Shown here: positions 34,082 to 42,346 of the stretch, one piece after another
Layout: each line of letters starts with the position of its first letter
How positions within the stretch are numbered: the stretch's first letter is position 1
Assembly (NCBI GenBank): GCA_963797335.1
Contig: CAWCOU010000006.1
Location: 310,001-374,000 of the forward strand
Direction: 5' to 3'
From: CAWCOU01 sp963797335
GTDB lineage: Bacteria > Pseudomonadota > Gammaproteobacteria > JAURND01
Length of the DNA stretch: 64,000 nt
Position numbers and translations under genes: made by a program
Notes under the pieces: model-generated
The model's input: only the letters and a program-made list of their open reading frames with translations
Told to the model about the DNA's origin: nothing
The model's database searches: none

Positions 34082-35542
34082 TCAGAGGTATTTGGTTAAG
34101 AATTCCTGGGCTTTTTTGACTGGATCAGCGGCTTTGGTCAAGGCAGATATCACGGCTACGCCATCGACATGACAAGCTAAAACATCCGGTAATTGGGGTA
34201 AGTCAATTCCTCCGATCGCGACTAATGGGCAGTCCGTTAAGGCACGCCAGTGTTTTAATTGCGCAAGCCCTTGGGGCGCAAACGGCATTTGTTTACTCGT
34301 GGTTGAGTAAATGGGGCCAAAGGCAATATAAGAAGGATTGATGGCGTGGGTGCGGGCTAATTCATAATAGCTATGCGTACTGATACCTAAACGGAGCTTG
34401 GCACGATAGATGGCGGGAATGTCAGCGGTAGATAAATCTTCCTGGCCTAAATGCACCCCGTAGGCATCGTGTTGAATCGCTAATAACCAGTGATCGTTAA
34501 TGAATAGGCGTGCCTGGTATTGGTTAGCTAAGGCAACCGCTGTTTTTATTTCTTGTTCTAGGGCAGCTGCCGTTAAATCTTTCACCCGTAGCTGTATAGT
34601 GGTAACCCCTAAAGGCAATAATTTTTCCAACCATTTCGCGCGATCCACGATGGGATAAAATCCTAGCGGGGTAGCACCGCAATCGGGGAAGGCTTGCGGT
34701 GGATTGTCTAGTGGCGTTGCTGTTACGTAAGGTAGATGGGAAGAATGCAAAGGCCAATCACCGTGCGCAATGGCGGCTGGCCCCTGGCCATGACTGCGCG
34801 TTAATTTCATGCCCTGATTTACATACATCTTCGCGATGACTATCGCACTTTTTAGATCATACCCTAACGCTAGCGCAGCGGTGATGGCCGAGGCCAAGGT
34901 ACAGCCACTGCCGTGATAATTGCTCTGGGGTTGACGTGGGCTGCTCACCCAAAAGGAACTTTCACCGTCTGTCCAAAAATCATGGCAGAGTCGCTCGACT
35001 AAGGCATGGCCTCCTTTGATTAACACACTCTTTGCGCCTAATCCCAATATCTGTTGTGCGGCACGGATAATATCTTGCGGATGACGTAACGATAGATTGG
35101 TCAATAACTCCGCTTCTCGTAAATTAGGAGTGACCACATCCGCCAACTTTAATAATGGATAAATACGACTTAGGCGTTGCGATACGTCTCCTGTAAATAA
35201 AGAATCACCGCTGGTCGCTACTAATACTGGATCGAACACCACGTGACCGGGATATTTGGTGAGAAAATCTACCACCACCTCCATGCTAGTGTCGTTACCT
35301 AACATTCCCAACTTGATGGCCTTTGCCGGCAGATCGTCATTCAACGCGTTAATTTGCGCAGCCACTGCCGCGGCGGGTAGATAATGGATATCGTTTACTT
35401 GCTTGCTGTTTTGCGCAGTGACGGCCGTAATCACGGAACAACCATAAGCACCCAAGCCCTGAAACGTATGCAGATCCGCTTGAATGCCAGCGCCACCTCC
35501 AGAATCCGAACCGGCGATGGTCCAGACTATCGGTTTATTCAT
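34082..35542 (-). CDS. thiDE: Fused HMP(-P) kinase and thiamine phosphate synthase (ThiD-ThiE)
   Basis: This 486-residue bifunctional enzyme has an N-terminal ThiD domain (about 1-265). It opens 'IAGSDSGGGAGIQADLHTF', contains 'KLGMLG' and the anion-hole 'GSGCTLASAI', and phosphorylates hydroxymethylpyrimidine and its phosphate. The C-terminal ThiE TIM barrel (about 290-486) joins HMP-PP to thiazole phosphate. Its marks are 'TIQLRVKDL', 'FINDHWLLA', 'GVHLGQEDLS', 'ISTHSYYE', 'FGPIYSTTSK' and 'VAIGGI'. It overlaps thiG by 8 bases and is the last gene of the riboswitch-controlled operon. Confidence 0.96.
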   Translation of the reverse strand: MNKPIVWTIAGSDSGGGAGIQADLHTFQGLGAYGCSVITAVTAQNSKQVNDIHYLPAAAVAAQINALNDDLPAKAIKLGMLGNDTSMEVVVDFLTKYPGHVVFDPVLVATSGDSLFTGDVSQRLSRIYPLLKLADVVTPNLREAELLTNLSLRHPQDIIRAAQQILGLGAKSVLIKGGHALVERLCHDFWTDGESSFWVSSPRQPQSNYHGSGCTLASAITAALALGYDLKSAIVIAKMYVNQGMKLTRSHGQGPAAIAHGDWPLHSSHLPYVTATPLDNPPQAFPDCGATPLGFYPIVDRAKWLEKLLPLGVTTIQLRVKDLTAAALEQEIKTAVALANQYQARLFINDHWLLAIQHDAYGVHLGQEDLSTADIPAIYRAKLRLGISTHSYYELARTHAINPSYIAFGPIYSTTSKQMPFAPQGLAQLKHWRALTDCPLVAIGGIDLPQLPDVLACHVDGVAVISALTKAADPVKKAQEFLTKYL

Positions 35543-36323
35543 GGCAGGTTTCCTGGTGCCAAAAAGGAGTATCCATTAATGGGGTGCTGGATTGAGCGCA
35601 ATTTCGTTCGGCTAACATGCCCGCTTCAAACGCTGCACGACCAGCACATACCGCATCCCGAAACGCGCCGGCCATTTTAACGGGGTCGTGCGCCAATGCC
35701 ACTGCTGAATTTAATAACACGCCATCGTAGCCCAGCTCCATAGCATGCACCGCATGCGATGTTTTACCAATGCCGGCATCGACGATCAGCGTAACATCGG
35801 GTAAACGTGTGCGTAATAATTCTAGCGCATAGGGGTTTAATAAGCCTTTGCCAGAACCGATGGGTGAACCCCAGGGCATGATAATTTGACAGCCGATGTC
35901 TCGCAAACGTTGCGCTAATACTAAATCTTCTGTGCAATAAGGAAACACGGTGAAACCTTTATCCACCAATATTTTCGCTGCGGTGACTAATTGAAACGGG
36001 TCAGGCTGCAAGGTGTAACGGTCACCGGTGACTTCTAATTTAATCCAATCGGTTGAGAATAATTCACGCGACATTTCGGCCATGGTCACGGCTTCTTGCA
36101 CACTAAAACAGCCGGCGGTGTTGGGAAGGATTTGGCAAGGTAAATCTTGCACCTGTTGCCAAAAATGATTATCACTGGATTGAATTTGCTGGCGCTGCAA
36201 CGACACCGTCATAATTTCCGCTTGCGAGTGTTTGATTGCCTCACGCATGATTTGCAACGAAGGATATAAGGCCGTGCCAATTAATAAACGGCTGTTAAAT
36301 GATTTGCCAGCGAGTTGCCACAT
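35535..36323 (-). CDS. thiG: Thiazole synthase
   Basis: This 262-residue TIM-barrel enzyme builds the thiazole phosphate ring from DXP, dehydroglycine (from ThiO) and the ThiS thiocarboxylate. Key features are 'SRLLIGTALYPSL' at the start, 'LPNTAGCFSVQEAV' near 70-83, 'WIKLEVTGD' with the Schiff-base Lys region and 'PWGSPIGSGKGLLNP'. 'LIVDAGIGKTSHAVHAMELG' and 'GVLLNSAVA' are the phosphate-binding loops. It lies 5 bases after thiS. Confidence 0.96.
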   Translation of the reverse strand: MWQLAGKSFNSRLLIGTALYPSLQIMREAIKHSQAEIMTVSLQRQQIQSSDNHFWQQVQDLPCQILPNTAGCFSVQEAVTMAEMSRELFSTDWIKLEVTGDRYTLQPDPFQLVTAAKILVDKGFTVFPYCTEDLVLAQRLRDIGCQIIMPWGSPIGSGKGLLNPYALELLRTRLPDVTLIVDAGIGKTSHAVHAMELGYDGVLLNSAVALAHDPVKMAGAFRDAVCAGRAAFEAGMLAERNCAQSSTPLMDTPFWHQETCHE

Positions 36324-36328
36324 CGGTA

Positions 36329-36529
36329 CTAACCTCCTTGATTCGGTAAAATAATGGTGACGCGATCATCCGCTTGCAATAACATGGCATCATGCGCGCT
36401 ACGGGGCACGAATTCTTTATTTACCATGACTGCAAAACCGGGTTGAGTTAACTGTTGAGCGATGAGTAGTTGCGCCAGTGTATCGGTGGCGGCAATGCTG
36501 ATCGGTTGGTCATTGAAGTACACTTGCAT
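36329..36529 (-). CDS. thiS: Sulfur carrier protein ThiS
   Basis: This 66-residue ubiquitin-fold carrier ends in the required Gly-Gly ('ILPNQGG'), which is adenylated and thiocarboxylated before giving sulfur to ThiG. 'EFVPRSAHD' and 'ADDRVTIILP' match the family. It overlaps the end of thiO by 20 bases, pointing to coupled translation. The thiF activating enzyme is not in this window. Confidence 0.95.
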   Translation of the reverse strand: MQVYFNDQPISIAATDTLAQLLIAQQLTQPGFAVMVNKEFVPRSAHDAMLLQADDRVTIILPNQGG

Positions 36530-37880
36530 GAAACGGCTCCCAAAGGGTTGGATGATGACATGCGCGACTGCCTGCGTGTAAATACCGTAAAACGTCTTCG
36601 ACGATGGCTGGCGCGATTAAAAAACCATGGCGATATAAACCATTGATGGCGATTAATTGCGGCATGTGTTTTATTTTCGGTAAATTATCCGCCAGCGTTG
36701 GCCGCAAATGGGTCATGGTTTTCATAAGTCTTGCTTCGGCAAAACCGCTGTGCAGGTAACAAGCGGAGGATAATAATTCCAATAAGGTGCGAGCGGAGAT
36801 GGGGCTTTTATCTTCGGATTCTATTTCACTGGCGCCGACGATGTAGGTAGCATTGGGCCGTGGTGCGATGTATAAACTGTAGCGAGGATTTAATAATCGC
36901 ACGGGGCGGTGAATGTGTACATTCGGTGCGTGTAACCAAAATAACTCGCCCCGCACGCCGCGTAATTCAGGGAAATGTGCTTTGCCGCCTAGGCCTCGAC
37001 AATCGAATACCATATCAAATTTGTACGCTACACCATCCGAAGAATACGTCGTCCCGACAGGAATAGCTTTGTCGGATCGTGGTGGCATTGTTGAATAGTT
37101 CAAATTTTCTACATATTTTCCTTCTCCCCTTGTGGGAGAAGGTGCCGAAGGCGGATGAGGGGTGCTAAATAGCAATTTCTTTAAAAAAATAATGAATTTT
37201 TGTTTGGTTTTAAACCCCTCATCCGCCTTCGGCACCTTCTCCCATAGGGGGAGAAGGAGTTTTTTCGATTGATTTAACGATGACGATCGTGGGTGACAAT
37301 GGATAATGCCTGGCGCTGTTGCTTGCACGGTCACGCCTGTGTGCCATTGCTCTAAATGTTGTTGCAGAAAGATGCCGAGTTTTTGTAGTAAGGTTTGATT
37401 GTCTAAGTTACCTTCATCTGGAAAATAATAGGCTTGTTCCATCTTCCCTAGTTCGGGTTCTAATTTTTCTAAGTCCGGTGTCTGCAAATGTCGGTAATAG
37501 GCCGAGTTTTGGGCTTGATTTTCTGATACGGTATTTAGTTTAGCGGTAATCCCCGCTATATAACGCGTCAATTCGGCTCGATCGCGCGGGTGAGCGAATA
37601 CCAGGCTGCCGGTTGTTTGGAAATAAACGGATAAATCGCATTGGCGTATAATATTGGGCCAATGGTGGCGCAGCGATTCGATGCCCAGTGAAAAAATGAG
37701 CGCATCATTGCGCTCTAATTCCGTGAGCGGAGTTAATAGGCCAGCCGCCGTCATGCTGCAATTGTCAGCGCTATTCTCCGCCTGCTCATCGAATAACGTC
37801 ACCGACCAGCCGCTTTGAATTAAGCGCACAGCCAACAACCGGCCCAACAGGCCGGCGCCAGCAATTCCAGCTCTTCTCAT
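36510..37880 (-). CDS. thiO: Glycine oxidase ThiO with an in-frame palindromic insertion
   Basis: This FAD-dependent oxidase supplies dehydroglycine for the thiazole ring. The FAD motif 'GIAGAGLLGRLLAVRL' opens the protein, with 'SMTAAGLLTPL' near 43. The C-terminal half has 'FDCRGLGG', 'VRGELFWL' and 'GLYRHGFLIAPA'. The family is usually 350-370 residues, but this one is 456. The extra residues, about 198-268, are Lys/Ser/Pro-rich and coincide with the palindromic element at 37120-37257, which keeps the frame open. Whether the enzyme tolerates the insert in a surface loop is unknown. The ATG overlaps the thiC stop as ATGA. Confidence 0.9.
   Translation of the reverse strand: MRRAGIAGAGLLGRLLAVRLIQSGWSVTLFDEQAENSADNCSMTAAGLLTPLTELERNDALIFSLGIESLRHHWPNIIRQCDLSVYFQTTGSLVFAHPRDRAELTRYIAGITAKLNTVSENQAQNSAYYRHLQTPDLEKLEPELGKMEQAYYFPDEGNLDNQTLLQKLGIFLQQHLEQWHTGVTVQATAPGIIHCHPRSSSLNQSKKLLLPLWEKVPKADEGFKTKQKFIIFLKKLLFSTPHPPSAPSPTRGEGKYVENLNYSTMPPRSDKAIPVGTTYSSDGVAYKFDMVFDCRGLGGKAHFPELRGVRGELFWLHAPNVHIHRPVRLLNPRYSLYIAPRPNATYIVGASEIESEDKSPISARTLLELLSSACYLHSGFAEARLMKTMTHLRPTLADNLPKIKHMPQLIAINGLYRHGFLIAPAIVEDVLRYLHAGSRACHHPTLWEPFHASVLQ
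37120..37257. repeat. Palindromic element inside thiO
   Basis: Two 43-base inverted arms (37120-37162 and 37215-37257) flank an AT-rich centre of 52 bases. Each arm holds CCTTCTCCC and the CATCCGCCTTCGGCACC block. Half-elements with the CCTTCTCCC...GGGAGAAGG core occur at 56940 and 59615. It lies wholly within the thiO reading frame without a stop, like the in-frame palindromic elements known from Rickettsia. Confidence 0.9.
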
Positions 37881-39625
37881 GGTGTGGTCAGCGTGTCAGA
37901 AGGAATTTCTTGCGTCGTTTGCATGGGGCAGAAATTGGGTCCACACATGGCGCAGAAATGCGCTGTTTTCGCTGAATCCTGCGGCAATGTTTCATCGTGA
38001 TAGGCCTGCGCGGTTTCTGGATCCAATGCTAGGTGGAATTGATCTTGCCAACGGAAATCAAATCTAGCCGATGATAAAGCATCGTCTCGGCAACGTGCGC
38101 CAGGGTGGCCTTTTGCTATATCGGCGGCGTGCGCGGCAATTTTATAAGCGATAATGCCTTGTTTGACGTCTTCTTTATTCGGCAAACCCAAATGTTCTTT
38201 CGGTGTTACATAACAGAGCATGGCACAACCATACCAACCGATCATGGCGGCGCCAATGGCGCTGGTGATATGGTCGTAACCGGGGGCGATATCGGTGGTT
38301 AGCGGGCCTAAAGTATAGAACGGCGCTTCGTGGCATTCTTTTAATTGCTTCTCCATATTTTCTTTTATCAAATGCATGGGGATATGGCCCGGGCCTTCGA
38401 TCATCACTTGTACGTCGCGTTGCCAGGCAATGGTGGTTAATTCCCCTAATGTCTCCAATTCACCGAACTGTGCTTTGTCATTCGCATCGGCAATTGAACC
38501 GGGGCGTAGACCATCACCTAGAGAAAAACTGACGTCGTAAGCGCGCATGATTTCGCAAATTTCCTTGAAATGAGTATAAAGGAAATTTTCTTTTTGATGC
38601 GCCATGCACCATTTCGCCATAATAGCGCCCCCTCGGGAAACAATGCCCGTGACGCGATTTAAGGCCGAAGGCACATAGGCCAGGCGTACGCCAGCGTGGA
38701 CGGTGAAATAATCCACCCCCTGCTCTGCTTGTTCGATCAAGGTATCTCGGTACAGCTCCCAGGTCAGCGCTTCAATGTCACCCTGGGTTTTTTCCAATGC
38801 TTGATAGATGGGAACGGTACCGATGGGCACCGGTGAGTTGCGCAGAATAAAATCGCGGGTGGTATGGATGTTTTTACCCGTGGATAAATCCATGACATTG
38901 TCGGCGCCCCAACGAATGGCGTAGACGAGTTTTTCTACTTCTTCTTCAATGGAAGAGGTCACCGGGGAAGTGCCGATGTTGGCGTTGATTTTTACCAGGA
39001 AATTCCGGCCAATAATCATGGGTTCTAATTCTAAGTGATTAATGTTGGCGGGAATAATGGCTCGGCCACTGGCTATTTCAGCGCGCACAAATTCTGGGGT
39101 GATTTCCGTGGGTGTGTTGGCGCCGAAGGATTGACCTTGCAACCGTTGTTCGCGTGAGGGGTGCGGTGGATAGTGATCTTTCATCTGGTTCTGCAAGTTC
39201 TCACGGAGGGCGATGTATTCCATCTCCGGCGTGATAATGCCTTTTCTCGCATAATACAGTTGCGTAACCCCGTGATTGACGCGTGCACGTCTGGGTGAAC
39301 GTTGTAAATCCGAGGCCATGTTAACCGCAGTTTGCTCTATATTTTTATAACCATTGTCTTGTGCAGTGCCCACGCGACCGGTATAGGTTTCTGAGTCTTG
39401 ACGAGAAGCCAGCCAAGCTTCACGAATCTTGGGGAGCCCTTGCCGGATGTCGATGTGTGCGGTGGGGTCGGTGTAGATGCCGGAGGTGTCGTAAAGCCAG
39501 ACGGTTTTCCCGTTGGTTAGACTGACTTCTCGGTAGGGTACTCGAATATCCGGGTGGATTTGGCCGTTGAGGTATTTTTTTTGGGAAGCCGGGAATGGCT
39601 GACGTAAGTTTGGATCAATAAGCAC
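37877..39625 (-). CDS. thiC: Phosphomethylpyrimidine synthase
   Basis: This 582-residue radical-SAM enzyme rearranges aminoimidazole ribotide to HMP-phosphate. The C-terminal iron-sulfur motif reads 'CAMCGPNFCPMQ' (C-x2-C-x4-C) near 558. Other marks are 'NINHLELEPMIIGRNFLVKI', 'DLSTGKNIH', 'RGGAIMAKWC', 'SLGDGLRPGS' and 'EGPGHIPMH'. It is the first gene after the TPP riboswitch and overlaps thiO by 4 bases. Confidence 0.98.
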   Translation of the reverse strand: MLIDPNLRQPFPASQKKYLNGQIHPDIRVPYREVSLTNGKTVWLYDTSGIYTDPTAHIDIRQGLPKIREAWLASRQDSETYTGRVGTAQDNGYKNIEQTAVNMASDLQRSPRRARVNHGVTQLYYARKGIITPEMEYIALRENLQNQMKDHYPPHPSREQRLQGQSFGANTPTEITPEFVRAEIASGRAIIPANINHLELEPMIIGRNFLVKINANIGTSPVTSSIEEEVEKLVYAIRWGADNVMDLSTGKNIHTTRDFILRNSPVPIGTVPIYQALEKTQGDIEALTWELYRDTLIEQAEQGVDYFTVHAGVRLAYVPSALNRVTGIVSRGGAIMAKWCMAHQKENFLYTHFKEICEIMRAYDVSFSLGDGLRPGSIADANDKAQFGELETLGELTTIAWQRDVQVMIEGPGHIPMHLIKENMEKQLKECHEAPFYTLGPLTTDIAPGYDHITSAIGAAMIGWYGCAMLCYVTPKEHLGLPNKEDVKQGIIAYKIAAHAADIAKGHPGARCRDDALSSARFDFRWQDQFHLALDPETAQAYHDETLPQDSAKTAHFCAMCGPNFCPMQTTQEIPSDTLTTP

Positions 39626-39695
39626 GTTTAGGCTCCTTTCATAAACAATCAGGAGCGTAGCAGAAGTAGAGTAAGCAGGCGTATCAATAGACTCT

Positions 39696-39788
39696 CACTT
39701 CCCTACGCAGGTTTTAACCTGTTCAGGTTCTAAGGGTTAAGCATACGCTCTCTCAGCCATGTTTGGGCAGACATGGCACCCCCAGTGA
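39696..39788 (-). promoter_or_regulatory. TPP riboswitch (THI box)
   Basis: Read on the minus strand, the order is ACTGGGGGTGCC, then GGCTGAGAGAG, ACCCTTAGAACCTGA, CAGGTTA and CCTGCGTAGGGAAGT. These are the conserved THI-element blocks, including the pyrimidine-sensing CUGAGA and the diphosphate-sensing ACCUGA. It ends about 70 bases before the thiC start and should lower expression of the thi operon when thiamine diphosphate is plentiful. Confidence 0.95.
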
Positions 39789-39925
39789 ATAACTGCTTTT
39801 AGTTTATCATATCTCCCATGTACTTCAAATGCGAACGGCATTTTTAGGAAGGCAAGCCTCTCTGCCAACAGACGATTACGCTCGGATAGCCATCAGAATA
39901 GCGTGCATTTGCTGACCAAAAATGT

Positions 39926-39931
39926 TATAAT
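39926..39931 (+). promoter_or_regulatory. Likely extended -10 promoter of the second antitoxin/Fic pair
   Basis: TGTTATAAT is a perfect TATAAT with an upstream TG, 26 bases before the antitoxin ATG. No good -35 is visible, which suits an extended -10 promoter. Confidence 0.55.
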
Positions 39932-39956
39932 CTTCATCATAATGATGGAGAATGTC

Positions 39957-40187
39957 ATGGCTTCACATGCTTATAAACAACCTATTTCCCCTCCCTCCCC
40001 TAAACGTCATTTTAGTGAGATCACCCAGTATGTTATTGATAGTATGAGGCTGGAGGGCGTTACTGTAAATCCAGAGACTATAAGCGACTTTGAAGCTTGC
40101 GATAGAGGCGAACTAACAGAAGAAGAGTGCTACCAAAAAGGTCTTCAACGCATACTCGCGCGACAAAAAAAGCAACAAGAGAAATAA
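39957..40187 (+). CDS. VbhA-like antitoxin, second Fic module
   Basis: This 76-residue protein has the inhibitory helix 'IDSMRLEGVTV' at about 30-40. It fits (S/T)-x-x-x-E-(G/N) exactly, with Ser, Glu and Gly in place. It then has 'ISDFEACDRGELTEEE' as in VbhA relatives. The start chosen has GGAG 6 bases upstream; the frame can begin 54 bases earlier. Its toxin partner downstream is broken, so it may be an orphan antitoxin. Confidence 0.82.
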   Translation: MASHAYKQPISPPSPKRHFSEITQYVIDSMRLEGVTVNPETISDFEACDRGELTEEECYQKGLQRILARQKKQQEK

Positions 40188-40217
40188 AATCATAATTCTT
40201 ACTTCTCAGGCGTCTTC

Positions 40218-40670
40218 ATGGACAAATCAGCCAAAGACCCTTATGTGTACCCAAGTTCGCATGTTCTTATTAATAAGTTCCATTTGCGTGATGAACTACT
40301 TTTAGATGAGTTTGAAGTCATTGCGTTTAGACGCCGTTACGCCTTAGGTGTGCCAGAAGGAGATTTAGATTACAAGCATCTAAAAAATATTCATCATCAT
40401 CTTTTCCAAGATATATATGATTGGGCTGGTCAACAAAGAATTGTCAGTATTTCTAAAGGCGGAAATTTATTTGCTGTTCCTTCTCAAATCACCCCATATA
40501 TTCAAAAAGTTTTAGAACAACTTAAAAATGAGCATTATTTAGAAAAGACCCATTTACGGGAATTTACCAAAAGAGCGGCTTTTTATTTTGGAGAGATCAA
40601 TGCTGCCCATCCTTTTCGAGAGCGAGGGGTGACGTGGGGATTACGTCGGAGGTTTATATGTCTGACCTAA
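40218..40670 (+). pseudogene. Fic gene truncated within its active-site motif
   Basis: The first 130 or so residues match Fic proteins of the VbhT kind: 'YDWAGQQRIVSISKGGNLF' is the flap, followed by 'RAAFYFGEINAAHPFRE'. Directly after HPFRE the sequence leaves the family: GNGRxxR is replaced by 'RGVTWGLRRRF' and the frame stops. The break lies at about 40620, some 55 bases before the end of the adjacent Sel1 gene. The product would lack the phosphate-binding loop and should be inactive. Confidence 0.88.
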
Positions 40671-40674
40671 GACC

Positions 40675-42075
40675 CTATTCACCATCTTTACCACCCATGC
40701 CCAATTTAGAAGAAGAAACGTTTTCGTCAGGAGGTACTGGTTGTTTTGGGTGGGCAGTATGGTCATTAAAAAACCTGCTTTGTGTCTCAGAGGCAGTTGG
40801 ATTTTGCAAAGATTGAAGTTTTTGTAGTTGCATAGCTGCTTCTATTATTCCTCCCGCATGCGCTTTTTCATAATAACCCTTAGCTAACTGCAAATCTTTT
40901 GTAACCCCACTGCCATTTTTGTAACAAGAACCTAAATTATATTGTGCTTGAGCGTGCCCTTGTTCAGCAGCTAAACGATACAAACGCACAGCCTCTTTCG
41001 CATCTTTTTCTACTCCTTTCCCGTGCTCATAACAAAAACCTAAACTATATTGTGCTTGAGCGTGCCTTTGTTCAACAGCTAAACGACACAAACGCACCGC
41101 CTCTTTCGCATCTTTTTCTACTCCTTTCCCATGCTCATAACAACAACCTAAACTATATTGTGCTTGAGCGTGCCCTTGTTCAGCAGCTAAACGATACAAA
41201 CGCACCGCCTCTTTAGCATCTTTTTCTACTCCTTTCCCATACTCATAACAAATACCTAAATAAAATTGTGCGTTATCGTATCCTTGTTCAGCAGCTAAAC
41301 GAAACAAACGCACCGCCTCTTTTGCATCCTTTTCCACCCCTTCCCCTTTCTCATAACAAAGACCTAAATTAAATTGTGCGTTATCGTATCCTTGTTCAGC
41401 AGCTAAACGATACAAACGCACCGCCTCTTTTGCATCCTTTTCCACCCCTTCCCCTTCCTCATAACAAAGCCCTAAATTATTTTGGGCTTGAGCGTGCCCT
41501 TGTTCAGCAGCTAAACGATACAAACGCACCGCCTCTTTTGCATCCTTTTCCACCCCTTCCCCTTTATCATAACAAAAACCTAAATTATTTCGGGCTTGAG
41601 CGTGCCCTTGTTCAGCAGCTAAACGATACAAACGCACTGCCTCTTTAGCATCTTTTTCTACTCCTTTCCCTTGATCATAACAAACACCTAAATTATTTTG
41701 TGCTCGAGCGCACCCTTGTTCAGCAGCTAAACGATACAAACGCACCGCCTCTTTCGCATCCTTTCCTACTCCTTTCCCATGTTCATAACAAAGACCTAAA
41801 ACAAATTGTGCTGCTGAGTTTTCTTTGGCGGCAGCTGAGCTATACAAACCCACCGCCTCTTTTAAGTCTTTTTCAACCCCAATGCCATTTTCATAACAAT
41901 ATCCTAATTGGAACTCTGCTCCTGCATAACCTGCTTGAGCTGCTAAATCATACAAGCGTATGGCTTCGGGAACATCTTGATCTCGGTTTCGCCCATAAAA
42001 GTATTGATTCGCTAATTCGTATTGCGATTCTGCAGAAGTTTCCTGATGGGTCCAGATACGAGTAAGTTCTGTCAT
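40675..42075 (-). CDS. Sel1-repeat protein 1 of 6
   Basis: This 466-residue protein consists of 11 Sel1-like repeats of 36 residues ('A.AQ.NLG.CYE.G.GVEKD', then 'AKEAVRLYRLAAEQG'). They form an alpha-solenoid that usually serves as a protein-binding scaffold. There is no signal peptide. The shared N-terminus is MTELTRIWTH. The C-terminal tail is Ser/Pro-rich and ends 'LGMGGKDGE', unlike the other five copies. The start is set at MTEL because that is the first point conserved in all six genes. It abuts the broken fic gene downstream. A host-directed scaffold role, as for Legionella Sel1 proteins, is inference. Confidence 0.9.
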   Translation of the reverse strand: MTELTRIWTHQETSAESQYELANQYFYGRNRDQDVPEAIRLYDLAAQAGYAGAEFQLGYCYENGIGVEKDLKEAVGLYSSAAAKENSAAQFVLGLCYEHGKGVGKDAKEAVRLYRLAAEQGCARAQNNLGVCYDQGKGVEKDAKEAVRLYRLAAEQGHAQARNNLGFCYDKGEGVEKDAKEAVRLYRLAAEQGHAQAQNNLGLCYEEGEGVEKDAKEAVRLYRLAAEQGYDNAQFNLGLCYEKGEGVEKDAKEAVRLFRLAAEQGYDNAQFYLGICYEYGKGVEKDAKEAVRLYRLAAEQGHAQAQYSLGCCYEHGKGVEKDAKEAVRLCRLAVEQRHAQAQYSLGFCYEHGKGVEKDAKEAVRLYRLAAEQGHAQAQYNLGSCYKNGSGVTKDLQLAKGYYEKAHAGGIIEAAMQLQKLQSLQNPTASETQSRFFNDHTAHPKQPVPPDENVSSSKLGMGGKDGE

Positions 42076-42346
42076 TTTATATTTTACCTTAGCATTGTTC
42101 GTGTTATTAAAGATAAGAGGATACATACCATCGCGGTAAAGGGATTAACTTATTATATATAAAAATTAATATCTTTAAAACTACTCTTCCAGAACGCTTT
42201 GAACAGGTGGGATCATTTTAATTATGGATCCCGCGGACAAGCCGCGGGACGACGGAGTTGGGGGGTAGGCAGTTACTTTTTTCTTATATGATCTTTTGAT
42301 CATTTTTGAAGTCGTCGAGACCTTGATCAAGTATTCATCATCTTTA
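42076..42346 (-). repeat. Sel1 intergenic spacer unit, copy 1
   Basis: The spacer holds the leader of the gene to its left, the AT-rich -10 region, the palindrome GATCCCGCGGACAAGCCGCG and the GTAGGCAGTTAC terminus. It also holds the sequence beyond the stop of the gene to its right. The same unit recurs at about 44000-44273, 45552-45825, 47320-47585 and 49524-49790, so the locus grew by duplicating gene plus spacer. Confidence 0.85.
42152..42157 (-). promoter_or_regulatory. Probable -10 box repeated before the Sel1 genes
   Basis: The minus strand reads TTTTTATATATAATAAG about 77 bases before the MTEL start. The same block occurs before copies 2, 3, 4 and 5 (for example at 43917-43922). It is missing before copy 6, where the upstream DNA is different. 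No good -35 box is seen. Confidence 0.45.

Noticed and set aside
42120..42180. TTAAT repeats before the Sel1 genes, considered as a PmrA-type box
   Set aside because: The two TTAAT motifs are 21 bases apart rather than about one helical turn, and the region is simply AT-rich.
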